Assembly: GCF_033568475.1 (NCBI RefSeq)
Contig: NC_133122.1
Coordinates: forward strand, 144,245,361 to 144,309,360
Origin: Henckelia pumila
Taxonomy: Eukaryota; Streptophyta; Magnoliopsida; Lamiales; Gesneriaceae
Direction of reading: 5' to 3'
DNA: 64,000 nt
Shown here: positions 9,701 through 22,561 of the stretch, in pieces
How the letters are laid out: each line of letters begins with the position of its first letter
Numbering within the stretch: the stretch's first letter is position 1
Program-made: the position numbers and the translations under genes
The notes under the pieces: generated by a model
Told to the model about the DNA's origin: nothing
The model's input: the letters and a program-made list of their open reading frames with translations, nothing else
Database searches by the model: none

Positions 9701-10122
9701 ACTAGATCTTTTATGGTTATCGTGTGTTTTTCTGTTTTGCAATATTATTTTGCCTTCAAATGTCTTTTATCGGTTTTAGGATTTTGTCTTGGTTGCTTGA
9801 CTGTCGTCGTAGGTCTTAATTACTATGAAACCAAAAAGTAGGGGGTTATTGTAAATATTTTGTTTTTGTTTCCTGATATTTGTGTGATTACAGCTAGAAA
9901 TATACATGTGGTATATTAGGGATAATTAAATCAATAGGTTTGCTGTAGAATCTAATTTGGTTGAAGGTTCTTACTTTTTTTTTTTTTTAATTTTTGGTGA
10001 AAGGGTCTTGGTAATATTGTCTTTTACAATGTGTTTGGGTGCTATGGATATGGGGGGATTTGGAATTGAAAAATGATTTAGGTGTATGGGAAGACGGGAT
10101 TTTACTATGGCATTGTTATTTC
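9701..10122. other. Spacer without a recognised gene
   Basis: Moderately AT-rich sequence with a poly(T) run near 9975. No reading frame, RNA gene or clear repeat was recognised. Confidence 0.45.
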
Positions 10123-10782
10123 AAGTATTCTAAATAGCGGTAGAGGCGGCCGTCTAGGCAGTAGGCGGCCCTCCAACGCCCTGCCTTGGCATTAGGCGGC
10201 CTCTTCAGGCGGCCCCAAGCTGTCCAATGGGCAAGGCGGGCGAGGCGGCGGTGGCGGGCGATCGGGCGGGTAAGGCGGCCAAGGAGGTCAAAGAATTTTA
10301 AATTTCAGTCAAAGGTCAGAGTGAACTAAATTTAAAAACCTAGTCAAAGTTTACCAATTTTAAAACCTAGTTAAAGTTTAACAATTTTAAAACACTAGTT
10401 ATTTGAAAACACTACACACTTTATTTTGTTTTCCACTTTTGCTTCAAGTCTTCTCACCATCAACCACTAGGCCTGCTGCCCGCCAGTCACGGGCAAGCCT
10501 TTAGGTTAGGTTTTGTATATTTAACATACTTTTGCACAATTTAAGCCAAATTCTAATGATATTGTTTGGGATTGTGGGGTGTTGTATAATGAAAATGATT
10601 ACTACATATGATTACATATAAAAAAGATGCTAAAAAAATTCAACCGCCTAGATGCTACCTAGTCACGGACCGCCTAAATGCTACCTAGTCACGGACCGCC
10701 CCGCCACCGCAGCGCCAAGGCGGCTAAGGCGGTAGGCAGTGACGGACCGCCACGCCACCGCCTCCTGCCATTTACAACACTG
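10123..10782. mobile_element. GC-rich-ended hAT-like MITE, about 660 bp
   Basis: The left end AAGTATTCTAAATAGCGG and the right end in reverse CAGTGTTGTAAATGGCAGG share a hAT-like terminus. Flanks carry a near-perfect 8-bp TSD (GTTATTTC at 10115-10122, GTTATTCA at 10783-10790). Both ends are extremely GC-rich with many GGCGGC and ACCGCC copies, and the middle is AT-rich. A 30-nt unit (CCTAGATGCTACCTAGTCAC) is tandemly repeated near 10650-10700. Related to the element at 3462-3719. Confidence 0.7.
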
Positions 10783-10790
10783 GTTATTCA

Positions 10791-11157
10791 TGGAATTTTA
10801 TGGGATTTGTGATAACTAAATGAAATATCTAAAAAATTGAATGGATTTCACGAGATTCCATAGTATCTGCTGTTTAATATTTGATAATTTTAACTTTCAT
10901 TAGGATGTCCTTGTATTTATTACCTTTGTGACTCCTTAATTACTAATAAAAATATGATTTATTAAAACTTCAGTAATTTGAGATTTTGGAATGGTAGGTT
11001 TAGAATAATAAAACTGACTTTGACACTTAACCATACTTCTATAGCCCCCACTCCTTAAGCTCTTTAATGTGCTGAAAATTGTGGTAGCTTGCCATCTTTT
11101 TTTTGCTTAGGGATTTATGTGCATGCTTTAACTAAATTTATTGATGTCGTAAAAAAC
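10791..11157. other. Spacer without a recognised gene
   Basis: AT-rich sequence between the MITE and the solo LTR; nothing recognisable. Confidence 0.45.
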
Positions 11158-11162
11158 TTAAT

Positions 11163-13330
11163 TGTGAGGACCCGGATTCTAGTCATCTAATCATCAATAA
11201 AACAAGAAACGGTCATTCAATGAACAAAGAATGAACCAAGGAAAAAGTAGGCAAAATTTTTTTTTTGGGGAAAAATACACGGACCCCGGCCCCCCTCCGA
11301 ATAAGGGTCCGGACCTACAAAAATGCTCAAAACCGAGGGCACACGGACCTTACACGAACCTATGGGGACCCTTACACGGGCAGAGGACACACAGACCCAT
11401 GCACAGAGGCACATCCAGGGTCTGTGCCCTGCTGCAAAAACTAAAAAACTCAAGTTCCAATTCTGATATCAACTCCAAAAATCCTCAATTCAGCATGCAT
11501 AATTCCATACAACTCGTATGAAAAGGTAATGAAGTTCTAAGTTGATCAAGTACTCAAATAAGTAAAACATGCATCAATTCTAAGTTCTACAAATCAAAAG
11601 ACAATACAAACATAACATTTCGACGGAGTTTAAATACAATATCGATTTCTAAATCAAGTCCTCACTTCTATCATCTCAATCCCAGTCTAGTCATGCTGCC
11701 TCTGACTCGAACCTACCCCACCTGTTGCCAAGTACACATACAAAAAAAGACAACAGCCGGATAAATCCAGTGAGAATATAATTTCCAGTAAAAGAGACAT
11801 AACATATAATCCACGAAATATATCAAATCATGATATACGTAACAACAAGACAAGAAATATCAAACAATACATCAAATCTGATATAACAACAGCTAGACAT
11901 GCAATTTCGCATAGTAATTCAACGACGTGAAAATAACATCAACTCGAATTGAAATGCAGTAAAATGCAATGTATGTCATTGGGGTTCGAGATTATCAACT
12001 CAGAAAATCCAAGGGAAATTTTCATTGATCGGTTTGGGATCCCTAGGCCAAGATATATCACCACCACTCACCGACTCTCCCGATCGAGGTGAATGCGGCA
12101 TATCTCGATCCTCTAGACTTTGGAGCATCTATAAGGAGCATTCTAGCACAGGGAAAAACTCAAAATCCAAGGCCACTCCAATATAGCCCCCAAAACGTCT
12201 AAATCGCATCATAAAGAGCATTTTAGCTTTTGGAAAATCTAAAAATCCAAAGCCACTCCAATATAGATACAAATAACTCGGCTCAATATAGATGCATATG
12301 AAAACATAATACATTCAAATAAATCGACTCGATGCATTTAATCAATCGAATAGAAATCATGCAAGTATGTGATTTAGGGACTCGAGAATCAACATCAACT
12401 CGAGTATTCTCCCTTTTCGTTTCGATGTCGACTTTTACCATTTCTTTGATTCGACGTAACTGCAATTCCAAACAAGCTACAAGAATAAGAATTTCCAAAT
12501 CAAAATTCTATTCAATCTAAATTCAAAGAGTAGAATCAACTCGATACCAAACCTCGATCCACTCTTCAACGATTCGACTTCTGACAGTTCTGAATTCCAC
12601 GATCTTCAATCCAATCTGTACGGAGATATAAATAATCCAATATCAACCAGTCCCGAAAACTCAACCAAAATCCTAACTTCTGAAATTTCCAATCGGCGGC
12701 ATAACGGCTATAATATGATCAATCCAAAAACACAGACATCAATATAACTATCCAATAAAACTCTTAACATCAATAACTCCAATAGAACAACTCCAAAACT
12801 CAACAGAATATAATACCCCATTTTCGAATAACTTCAAAAATTCATAACAAATTCGAACGACTTTCTTTCTTCGATCCGACTGATAATAAACGATATATGC
12901 TAGCTCAACAACGACATATCCAAAAATAATCAAATTCTGACAACCCTCCAAAATCGAAACATAAAGGATCGAAGTAAAACTTACGGTAGAACGGATCCCT
13001 CTAAGTCGTGATCGCAAATATATCTTCAGATTTAATTTCTACCGGACGGATCGAGCACGGAATGAAATCCCAAAAGTTTTGAAGGCGTTAATGGCGTTGG
13101 AGGCTAGAGAGAAGATGGAAAGAAGAAGGAAATATAGATGGTGATGACTCATGCTCCCAATATCCTTTTATATTTAGTTAAAATCTCTAATTTGCACTTT
13201 GGCCCCTAAATTCTTCACAAATTGCAATTCAGTCCCTTATCTAAAAATAGTTCAACCCTCGAATTTCTTAATCTCTAATATCAATCTTAATCTCCCAAAA
13301 TCTCGATTAGGCTAATTTTGGGGTGTTACA
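11163..13330 (-). mobile_element. Solo LTR 1 (Gypsy, Tekay/Del-like), TSD TTAAT
   Basis: The block starts TGTGAGGACCCGGATTCTAG and ends TTTTGGGGTGTTACA, so on the minus strand it is TGTAACACCCC...CCGGGTCCTCACA. Perfect 5-bp duplications, TTAAT, flank it (11158-11162 and 13331-13335). It is 2168 bp, with no PBS, PPT or internal region. This is the signature of LTR-LTR recombination. Internal features match solo LTR 2: GGGACTGAATTGCAATTT (13240 region, minus strand), and GGCAACAGGTGGGG near 11730 against GGCAATAGGTGGGG near 29220. The lineage assignment is from general likeness of long chromovirus LTRs. Confidence 0.9.
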
Positions 13331-13335
13331 TTAAT

Positions 13336-14195
13336 GTTGTCAAATTAGTTATTCCAGGGAAGAGCATGCAGAATTTCTTCGTGTGATGAAAGGTGTGGCT
13401 TTTCGAAAACCAATTCTTTTTAGTTCTTTCTTTTCCAAGAGTTCTACACTTGTTATTTTTGCACAGTAATGATTTAGCCTATGACCCGGTTCTTTTGATT
13501 TGAGATTATTATTATTTGAATCCATGTAATTCTTTTTGGCCATCATGTCATTAGCACCTTGCATTGAAGAATTAATCTTAAAAACTCCACGCATACATCA
13601 TTAGGTATCATATGTTTGGCAGAGGGTGTGTTGAGATGAGATGGTGGATGAATTTATCCTTTCTTATTCTATCTTATCTAATCTTCTCTTAATTCCCAAG
13701 AACCTCATCCTTACTAAGCGACGAATGAGGGTGTATTCACTGCATATCACTAATGACCCTTTTCAAATGATGGATTTTCGTAAAGTTGACAAATTTCTAT
13801 ATAATTCCAGTGGGTCTTTTTTCATAGAGTTTATTAATTTCGTATGTGTAAAATAACAAAATTGATCATAATAGAATGATTCCTAGAATCTCCTTTGTAC
13901 ATGTTTTCACTCCACTCCCAAACTAAGCTAGAAAAAGGCATTTAATTTGGTTTTTTTTCGGTACCGTTGTTTTTCATGTTTACCACTAAAAGTAATCTGT
14001 AGATGTTAAGGTGTCGACGAGGAAATATTTCTGGATTTCACACTATTTCATCTTTATTCTACTCTTGGCTATCTGGAAGGTGTTGTGGCAATTGCATGAA
14101 CGATTATTATCAGCACATTTCTCCCCCTTGTTTATACACTGGAGTGTCCCAGGCCTCAAAATACTGAAGTGATCTCTTTAACATTTGCAGACAAT
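13336..14195. other. Spacer without a recognised gene
   Basis: The frames at 13349-13594 (minus) and 13641-13856 (plus) have no domain I recognise. I see a pyrimidine-rich stretch and AG near 14170-14190 that could be an old splice acceptor, but no exon can be supported. Confidence 0.4.
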
Positions 14196-14400
14196 GTTGC
14201 GTAATTTTGTACCCGAAAGTGCACGGTGTCAAGTTTTAATATAATAGTGAATAGAGTATCGTTCCCATGAGGAGTAAAATAAAATTATTTAATGCTTGTA
14301 ATTATAATAGTCTTAATTTTATTTAGAAAATCAAAGTTTGAGAGGTTTTCAAAGAAATTAAATAAGAAATTATAATAGTCTTAATTGTATCTTAGAGACG
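14196..14400 (-). mobile_element. Degraded Athila/Tat-type LTR end
   Basis: GCACGGTGTCAAGTTTT near 14221 is followed by GAGTATCGTTCCCATGAGGA near 14254. The same motif sits close to one end of the two Athila-like LTRs here (GAGTATCGTCCCACAGAGA at 16119, GGGATCGTTCCCACGAG at 43753). Only this short stretch is recognisable. Strand is assigned by analogy with those copies. Confidence 0.5.
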
Positions 14401-14954
14401 ATTTTCGCCAAAGTTGAGAAAGTTGAGCACTGTTAACGGGCAATTTCGTCTAGTGGATAGAGAGAATCTTTCGCCTCAACTATTTTTTTTTTGTTGCTGC
14501 TGTTGTTGCTGATTTGTTCAGAATTCAGAATACATATCCATTAACACTTTTGGCAGATAATATACGTCATCACACAAGTTCTCAACCATTTGCAGATGAA
14601 AGTGATCGTTGATGAACCCAATATCAGTCTGTTGTGATTAGATAGAATTTTGAGAAACAATTTCATTTACTTTTATGTTATCGATTCTAGTTGTTTATTG
14701 AATTAGAAAATATTCATCTATGAATTGAAATATTAAATATGAATATTTTTTATTGTTTATGTATGATAATTTATATTTTTTTGATAATTTTGTTGGGATT
14801 AGTATGACAAAAAACAATTAAAAATATAAATGAATCTAAATTGGCTTTAATTATTTAAAACAACAATTCGATCTTGATTTCCAATTTTGATATAAACTGA
14901 TCTAAAAAATTGTTTCATGCACAGTTTAAAATTATTTTTAAATTCATCACTTTA
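14401..14954. other. AT-rich spacer without a gene
   Basis: No recognised gene or repeat; low-complexity AT-rich sequence. Confidence 0.45.
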
Positions 14955-15334
14955 AAAGTGTTCTGATAGCACTCACATATCCAGGAAATGTAGGAGCGAT
15001 TGAAAATCGTCCTAACACCGTTAGCAATCACTCTTATATTTCTAGATTCAAAAACATTTTTAAAGCCCTTCTATATCTATAGAATATTGGCATACTTTGA
15101 AACCGTTCTTAATTTTTTGACATCAATAACGTTTCAAAATCGCTCTTATATCCATGAAGTTTTGGGCGGTTTACAACCGTTCTTAAACCTAACAACTTTC
15201 AGAGCGGTTTGAACCTCTCTTATGTTCATACCTACAGGCGCGATTTTAAATCGTTATCATTTGCACAATGTGTAAGATCGGCTTCAAACCATGTATGCAA
15301 ATAACCGTTTCTATAAGGCTATTTTTTTGTAGTG
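14955..15334 (-). mobile_element. One terminus of a CACTA (En/Spm) transposon
   Basis: The right end reads TTTTTTTGTAGTG, i.e. CACTACAAAAAAA on the minus strand, the CACTA terminal inverted repeat. Inside it lie many degenerate subterminal repeats in both orientations (GGCGGTTTACAACCGTTCTT near 15167, AGAGCGGTTTGAACCTCTCT near 15200, GGCGCGATTTTAAATCG near 15238), as expected for TNPA-type binding sites. The opposite end and any transposase are not in the neighbourhood. No 3-bp TSD could be tested. Confidence 0.7.
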
Positions 15335-15539
15335 TAGAGACATAGAAACATCTTGCTATTTTGGCAAAAGACTATGTACAATATAAAAAAAAAAATCCAT
15401 TTTTAATGTTGTAATTCACCTATGGAAAGAATCTGCATTCAAACTCTCTCCCCTCCACATTTGCTATTTTAATTTCTAAGATATCTTTTTAAAAGAACTT
15501 TGAGACCCTCACGGACAAGTCTAGTTGAATTTTTAAGTA
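15335..15539. other. Short spacer
   Basis: AT-rich sequence between the CACTA end and the truncated LTR; nothing recognised. Confidence 0.4.
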
Positions 15540-16009
15540 CCGAACGTGTATCCATGGATCACTAGAGTCGGTGCAACCCTCCTGTTGACAGGACTCTCAT
15601 TGTCCAAACGTCCTAATAAGAGGTGACCCCCCTATGACTCTTGATAATCTCGAAAGATAACTGGCTCAATATGATATATGCTCATGCAGCATAATATATC
15701 AAAGAAAAAACATAATAGCACATAAATGCAACATATAAGCATGCAAACCCGCCTGGATATCTCAGTTAGTACAAACGTACCTTACTAAGGCAGTCCCTAG
15801 AAGCACCCATCTAGGTTCCAAGCCTACCATGCAACACTACAATACATAAAACCATACATCACCTATCATGCTCTAAAAGATTTAACTAAACCATATCATA
15901 CTCTCTATATACTATAAGGAGCTAAAGCTATATCTGCGCCCGTCGTCAGCCCACTGATGTCGAACGCCCCATAGCTTTGGCACAGCCCCGCTACGACCTC
16001 TGGACACCT

Positions 16010-17398
16010 TGATCGAGCAAATACTACCACTGAAAATCAACCTAAATATATATATATCAATTAAGCTCGAATATATCGCAAGTGCACGAGTCAAGTAATA
16101 ATATAGTGTATAAAGTACGAGTATCGTCCCACAGAGATTGATGTCTGACAAAATTACTCAAGTATTATTCTTTAGTTAATTAAGATAAGATGATAATAAA
16201 TTAATAAACTAAAATAAAAATGAAATAAAAGCAAAATAATAAAATTAAATTCAGAAAATAATTAAATGATTGTTAGGATCTCGGTTCACCTACCCTTTTT
16301 TCTTCTCTAATGATTGAAATTCGGTTCTCAAGTCATGCTTTTGACGGAATTTCCTAATCTATCAATATACCCTGTCGAGCTATATTAATCTAATTAACAA
16401 ATTACAATAACCAAGTGTCCTTGTGTTATTTAACAATTGCAATTGCATTACGATTGTGGAATCCTCTAGCTTTCGACCTATTGGACTATGACTATCAACA
16501 TGTATCCAACCTCATATGTCTATTCAAGTTGTAGATCCATGGACTATATTACCCTATCATGTTATAAAATCTCCTTTCAGTATCAATTATAACACATAAA
16601 ATCAATTCGAAGTTGACCAATCTCCAAATAATCAATAAACACAGTAATATAATCAAGAATGCATAAAAAACAAATTCAATCTTCAAGAAGAAATCAAAAC
16701 AAAGTTTTGGGGGTAGGATCCCCTAAATCCCAACAAAAAAAAAAAGAAGAGAGAAAAGATGAAACTAGTTTGCGCGGTTCTTGAGATATTCACGCCGTCT
16801 CCCTCTTTTGCTCTTGGTTCTCTCTTGGTGGCCGCCTCTCTCCATGGTTGCGTCTCCCTCTGATCTCCTTTTTATATGTACTTGAAAGCCCGTCAAATAA
16901 AGCCCGTGACTCAAGACTTTTAAAATCTCGAAAATTCTAATTTTTTTTCCTTCCGTGTCGCGCCATGGCGCAGGGAAAAACATGCCATGGCGTGAAAAGT
17001 TCTGTCCCAAATGTCTTTTTTTTTCGTCCAGGTCGTGCCTAGGCGCTCAAAACTTGCACCTAGGCGCCATATTTTCTTCCCAGCGCGCAGTTTTCTTGAA
17101 AAATTCATAACTTGAGTTCCAGCCGTCGGATCGAGTTAAAATTTGGACAGCAACTTCAAAATATCTTGTACTACAATATAAACGGTGGAGATTGGATTTA
17201 GAGCAATCTAGAATTAAATTTGAATTTTTGACCAAGGCTGCTCCGTAATTCATTCTTCAAAAACCCATTTTCCTACAAAATTAACCTGGAGAGTAAAATG
17301 AGCTTATTATCACACAAAAACAATACATAAAACAATATGAGACCAAACATATTCATGCCAAATAGACATAAAATAATGCACACAAAATGCACTTATCA
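16010..17398 (-). repeat. 3' LTR of the 16010-21179 element
   Basis: 1389 bp, from TGATCGAGC to CACTTATCA. It contains GAGTATCGTCCCACAGAGA near 16119 and a purine-rich tract on the minus strand just inside (GAGGGAGAGCAAG, 17424-17412), the likely polypurine tract. Confidence 0.85.
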
Positions 17399-18630
17399 AA
17401 ATACTTAAATCTTGCTCTCCCTCGAGCAAGACATGCAAAACATTATGCAAAAAACAACAAAATTAAGAATGAATCATGAACATGCACAGCCTTCGAAAAG
17501 TTTCCATATTCAAAAATTAAAGACTACAAACTTCTGATTGTTCACAATAACTATCAGTTTAACGTAAACGTGTGTGTGTACAATGTTATTCCAGTTTCGT
17601 GCAACTTTAAAAGAATTCATCCTAAGAATGTTTAGCGACCTTTGACAATTCAATGCAAGTATCACAATCCAGCACTCCTTCATCCCAATAATCCCAAACA
17701 AAACATGCATTCTCTTGAGAATAATGACGTACCTTCGGATTTTGTACCCGGTTTTTTTCTAAGCCCCAATAATTACCCGCAAAATTAGCTATAACTAAGA
17801 TAGGATTCGAATTTCAATCCCTTCGTCTATAGCCCAGATGAAACTACAATCCCATTTATCTCGCAAACTTAGCTATGGAAAATTGATTAGGATTTCAACC
17901 ATTTTCCAAGTCCAGATGGAATTGTTATTTTAAAATTTGTTTAAAAATTTTGTATTAACCCCATGGACTTCGCATACTTAGTCAAGAGCAACAGATTATG
18001 ATTTCAATCCCTCACTCGTAACCCGGATGGAGTTAACTTAATTTTCAACAAAAGTTTTTTTTTTTTTCAAAAAATTTATAGGTACGCCCAAGATCACACA
18101 TGCAATGTCTAACAATAATCAAGAATCCAAAGACACTATCATGATCAACAAACATCTATTGTCGTGCAATGGTCAAACAAACACGAAATTTATCAATTAC
18201 TTTGCTACACTACACCAATCTAACATGCGTGCTTAATATGATTCACGATTCAACCAACAGCTTTCATGTTCAATCAAAAGCAACATTTTTCAAAAACAAT
18301 TTTTTTCAACTCTATCATCATCAGCTAACAGTCATCATTCTACTTATTCACATAACACAAACACAAAACATAATGATATGCATGAATACGAACTATATGA
18401 ATAATCTAAACCATATGAATGAAAAACATAATGACGAACGAAACAAAACTAAATAACACCCTCCCATACTTATCCAAAGCATTGCCCTCAATGCTCTAGA
18501 ACAATTAACATAATGAGAAACGAACAAATGCAAAACAAAAATAAACACCATGAAAACAAAATAACACTCCCCTGGTCAATCATCGTGGTGTATATCCATC
18601 TGCCGCTGCTGCACCACATTTCTTAGGCCA

Positions 18631-19649
18631 TCAATATTCCAAAATATTCACACTAAAAAAATGATGTAAAAATTTTGGGTTGCCTTCCAAGTAGCGCTTG
18701 ATTTTCAGTCTTCGGCTCGACCCTCCGAAGCACTCATCAAAGAGCGGTTGACGCCCAAAGTAAGTGTCATATGACACCACCAATGGGTGTTTGTTCCATG
18801 TGCCCTCAAGCTTGGCCAGATGTAAGCAGTTTATGCTCGTCACCTCAACAAAACTCCATAGCAGCTGATAAACATGGGAGGAGAACATCTCTGTAGGTTC
18901 TCGGAGAACAAATTCTTGTGAAATTTGTGTTGGCGGTGTATCTGCATATATTGTCTCCTTCAGAACTTCTTCCAGTTGAGGTTCAATGGGAAGAGAAGAC
19001 TCAAACACCTCTTGATCTTCAGCATGAATTGATTCGCATTACAAATCATGGTTCTCTAAGTCATCATCTTCGAACCAAATTTGGGGAATCACTGTTTGAG
19101 TATCTTTCTTCACTTCATGTTCTTGGTGTTCATGTAGAATTGATATTTTGAGATTCTCTATCTTTTCCTCAAGGTGACATCTAGAATTGATTAGATCTTC
19201 TATAGTTCGCTCGTTCATGGCCACGTACTTGCTCACCATATCCTCTAATGAATGCATGATCAATTGAGAACAAATTAACTCCTCCTCTTGAAGTTCGAAT
19301 GGTTGGTCTGAAAAATCTGGGTAACAAGTATATTATGGTCTTTGTGGCTCCAAATCTGTGGTGTAAGATCCCAATACCGGTGGTAGTTAAATTCTGCCAT
19401 ATCATCTAATATGTGTATCACACTGTCATCATCTCGGCAAAATAATGGACAACCAGTTTGCAAAGCTCCATTAATTACCCATCTCCTTGTCACTGCATCC
19501 AAACCATTAAGAGAAAATTTAAGAAGAGAATAATTGGAGAAATTATGATACCGAAATGTGTTCGCCAAATTATTGAATCTCTCCCATGCTGCGTAGAACG
19601 GCTTTTCATGTTGCTGGATAAAACTCGTGAATACTTGTTGATGGAACAT
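18631..19649 (-). pseudogene. Athila-like gag relic
   Basis: The minus-strand frame 19649-19275 contains KPFYAAWERFNNLANTFRYH and FSLNGLDAVTRRWV, matching the plant retrotransposon gag pattern (E-x2-Y-x-AWERF, then a NGL motif). After disruptions, frames 19263-19039 and 19008-18631 follow; the last ends with SSRRLKIKRYLEGNPK, a tail also seen as a DNA motif in the element at 43677. No zinc knuckle or protease was found. Gag supplies the particle capsid; this copy cannot encode a complete one. Confidence 0.6.
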
Positions 19650-19807
19650 CTCAAAGTATTACACCAGATGAATTCTTGCAAAAATAAAATAGAAAACGGT
19701 AGATAACGCAGGAATAAAATAGAATAAATAAAAAAAGAAATTAACTAAAGAAAATAACAAAAAGTAAAATTTGTCTATTTCAATCCCCAGCAACGGTGCC
19801 AAAAACT

Positions 19808-21179
19808 TGATCGAGCAAATACTACCACTGAAAATCAACCTAAATATATATATCAATTAAGCTCGAATATATCATAAGTGCACGAGTCAAGTAATAATAT
19901 AGTGTACAAAGTACGAGTATCGTCTCACAGAGATTGATGTCTGACAAAATTACTCAAGTATTATTCTTTAGTTAATTAAGATAAGATGATAATAAATTAA
20001 TAAACTAAAATAAAAAATGAAATAAAAGCAAAATAATAAAATTAAATTCAGAAAATAAATAAACGATTGTTAGGATCTCAGTTCACCTACCCCTTTTTCT
20101 TCTCTAATGATTGAAATCCGGTTCTCAAGTCATGCTTTTGACGGAATTTTCTAATCTATCAATATATCCTATCGAGGTATATTAATCTAATTAACAAATT
20201 GCAATAACCAAGTGTCCTTGGGTTATTTAACAATTGCAATTGCATTACGATTTGTGGAATCCTCTAGCTTTCGACCTATTGGACTATGACTATCAACATG
20301 TATCCAACCTCATATGTCTATGCAAGTTGTAGATCCATGGACTATATTACCTTATCATGTTATAAAATCTCCTTTCAGTATCAATTATAACACATAAAAT
20401 CAATTTGAAGTTGATCAATCTCCAAATAATCAATAAACACGGTAATATAATCAAGAATGCATAAAAACCAAATTCAATCTGCAAGAAAAAATCAAAACAA
20501 AGTTTTGGGGGTAGGATCCCCTAAATCCCAACAAAAAAAAAGAAGAGAGAAAAGATGAAACTAGTTTGCGCGGTTCTTGAGATATTCACGCCGTCTCCCT
20601 CATTTGGTCTTGGTTCTCGCTTGGTGGCCGCGTCTCTCCATGGTTGCATCTCCCTCTGATCTCTTTTTTATATGTACTTAAAAGCCCGTCAAATAAAGCC
20701 CGTGACTCAAAACTTTTAAAATCTCGAAAATTCTATTTTTTTCCTTCTGTTTTGCGTCATGGCGCAGGGAAAAACACGCCATGGCAAGAAAAGTTCTGTC
20801 CCAAATGTATTTTTATTTCGTCCAGGTCGCGCCTAGGCGCCATATTTTCTTCCTAGCGCACAGTTTTCTTGAAAAAATCATAACATGAGTTTCAGCCGTC
20901 GGATCAAGTTAAAATTTGGACAGCAGCTTCAAAACATCTTGTACTACAATCGGAATGGTGGAGATTGGATTTAGAGCAATCTAGAATTAAATTTGAATAT
21001 TTGACCAAGGCTGCTCCGTAATTCATTCTTCAAAAACCCATTTTCCTACAAAATTAACCCGGAGAGTGAAATGCACAAATAAGCAATAAATTACACAAAA
21101 ACAATGCATAAAACAATATGAGACCAAACATATGCATGCAAAATAGACATAAAATAATGCACACAAAATGCACTTATCA
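19808..21179 (-). repeat. 5' LTR of the 16010-21179 element
   Basis: 1372 bp and matching the 3' LTR along its length, with scattered substitutions and a 21-bp deletion near 20830 where the copy at 17041-17061 has an extra AGGCGCTCAAAACTTGCACC-type block. No clear TATA box was identified. Confidence 0.85.
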
Positions 21180-21359
21180 CCTCGCCAAGGCTCCACCACT
21201 TGGCTGCTACTACGGACACTGTCCACTATATAAAAACTACTACCTACTCCAACTCTTAAAATAAGAGTACCCAAAAGCTCATAAAAAACGAGCTAACATG
21301 GGCCAATCAGAGGTTTGATTTGCATCCAAATGAGGCTACCCTCGGCCCTATTTATAGAT

Positions 21360-21600
21360 CTCGATCCGACGTTCCGATCCCTAGATTGGACGTTCCGATC
21401 CATGCATGAGTGCCACGTTCTGATCGGCCAAGATTGGATGCTCCGAACCCACTTCGGAAGCTCCGATCCCATGCATGCAACTACGTGTTCAATTTCTGTT
21501 GACACGTGCATGGCACCTCGATCGGACGATCCGATCTCAGTTTGGATGTTTCGATCTCTCGCGTAGCTTCCGAACTCCATCGCTTCTTTCGAAGACTTCG
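21360..21600 (-). repeat. Palindrome array of the minus-strand LTR A
   Basis: Decayed relatives of the 7880-8155 array: for example GATCGGACGATCCGATC near 21521, with several units that have lost one arm (GATCCCTAGATTGGACG, GATTGGATGCTCCGAAC). The mutated state fits the greater age of this copy. The array precedes the TATA box at 21357-21348 on the minus strand. Confidence 0.75.
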
Positions 21601-21800
21601 GACCTTCCGAACTTCCAAGACTATGTAGTTCAGACCTTTCAAACTACTCGGACCCAAATTTGTTCTTAAACCATTTTTGGACGTTTTGGATCCGATATAT
21701 TGGTCCGTTTAATCATAATAAAATCCCTTGATCATGTTTCATTAATTCTAACATGTTTAGCAAATTAATCTTGTAAAATTAGAACCGAGCTACTATAGCA

Positions 21801-22561
21801 CGAGTACATGTCAAAAGTTTTTCTCGAATGTCGGGCATTAGAGGATCAATCTTTCTCCGACAATATTGAACGTTGAATAAGATGATCGCCTATAAATACT
21901 TGATGACATACAAAGATAAATCTCTATTTTGCTTTCGTGATAACAATAATCTAAGATCATCAAGCTTTCAAACAGACTTCAAGTTCAAACAGACAGACAA
22001 AAAGCAGAATAAACTTCAAAGTTTATACCACAAGAATTTTACATTACCATATCAATTGATAGTGATCACTTTGTGATACGAAGTTAAGCTTTTAAAAGAA
22101 AATTATACTATGATCTTACTTGTAACTTATTCAAAAGTGATCTGATTTGAGAAAGCGTGTTACTAGGAGTTTATTTCAAGGGTTGATTGGATTGAATTTG
22201 TTCAAGTTGTTGTGCAAATCAAATTCTTCTAGAGGAACCCTTCTCAATCAAAGAAGGAGAGACGTAAAAGTTTTATCTTCGAACTTCCATAAAAAATTCC
22301 TTGTTCCTTACACTTATTTACTGCATTCACTTATTTGATCTGTCCAAGTTATTAAGTTCAATTTTGTTAGAGAGAAAATTTTCTGCTTGATCTGATCAGT
22401 TCTCTCGATCAAATTTTGTTAAGAAATTTTTGTATCATTTGAGCCGGTAACTCAGCTTAATTGCAACTCAAGTTCTTTGAAATATTTTTAAATGTGTATT
22501 CACCCCCCCCCACCCCCGCCCCCCACCCCCTTCCCTTCTACACATACTTTCGATTCTAACA
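21801..22561 (+). mobile_element. Copia-type LTR, solo or truncated
   Basis: Contains a TATA box (TATAAATA, 21891-21898), a U5 with CTTCGAACTTCCATAAAAAA near 22277 matching the LTR at the left window edge, and a C-rich block ATTCACCCCCCCCCACCCCC (22499 on) followed by TCGATTCTAACA, a common end of plant Copia LTRs. No PBS follows the terminal CA and no internal domain is present. The left boundary is only approximate because it abuts the family-A LTR. Confidence 0.6.

Larger units (their letters stand above)
16010..21179 (-). mobile_element. Non-autonomous Athila/Tat-like LTR element (gag relic only)
   Basis: Two long direct repeats, 16010-17398 and 19808-21179, start TGATCGAGCAAATACTACC and end GCACTTATCA (TG...CA). 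Next to the right copy is a PBS (19785-19801, minus strand TGGCACCGTTGCTGGGG), the type used by Athila, Tat and Ogre elements. That makes the right copy the 5' LTR and the element minus-stranded. The internal region is only 2.4 kb and holds gag remnants but no protease, RT, integrase or RNase H. The LTRs differ at roughly 5% of positions by eye plus a 21-bp indel. The TSD is CCT, or CACCT if the LTR-end CA is counted. It is nested in the family-A LTR. Confidence 0.85.
15540..21800 (-). mobile_element. Family-A Gypsy LTR, minus strand, split by insertion
   Basis: Two segments, 15540-16009 and 21180-21800, are the reverse complement of the LTR at 7850-9218 and join at the sequence CTGGACACC/TCGCCAAGG, which is continuous in the intact copy near 8330. 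The joined LTR starts (minus strand) near 21800 with TATAGTAGCTCGG, resembling the TGTAGTAACCCGG start of family B. It carries the palindromes at 21360-21600 and a TATA box at 21357-21348. It ends abruptly at 15540, missing about the last 400 bases, so it is a truncated solo fragment. The insertion between the segments is the element at 16010-21179. Confidence 0.85.

Noticed and set aside
18169..18456. 95-codon plus-strand frame in the Athila-like element
   Set aside because: Opposite strand to the element, Asn/His/Ile-rich, no domain; likely chance in AT-rich non-coding DNA.
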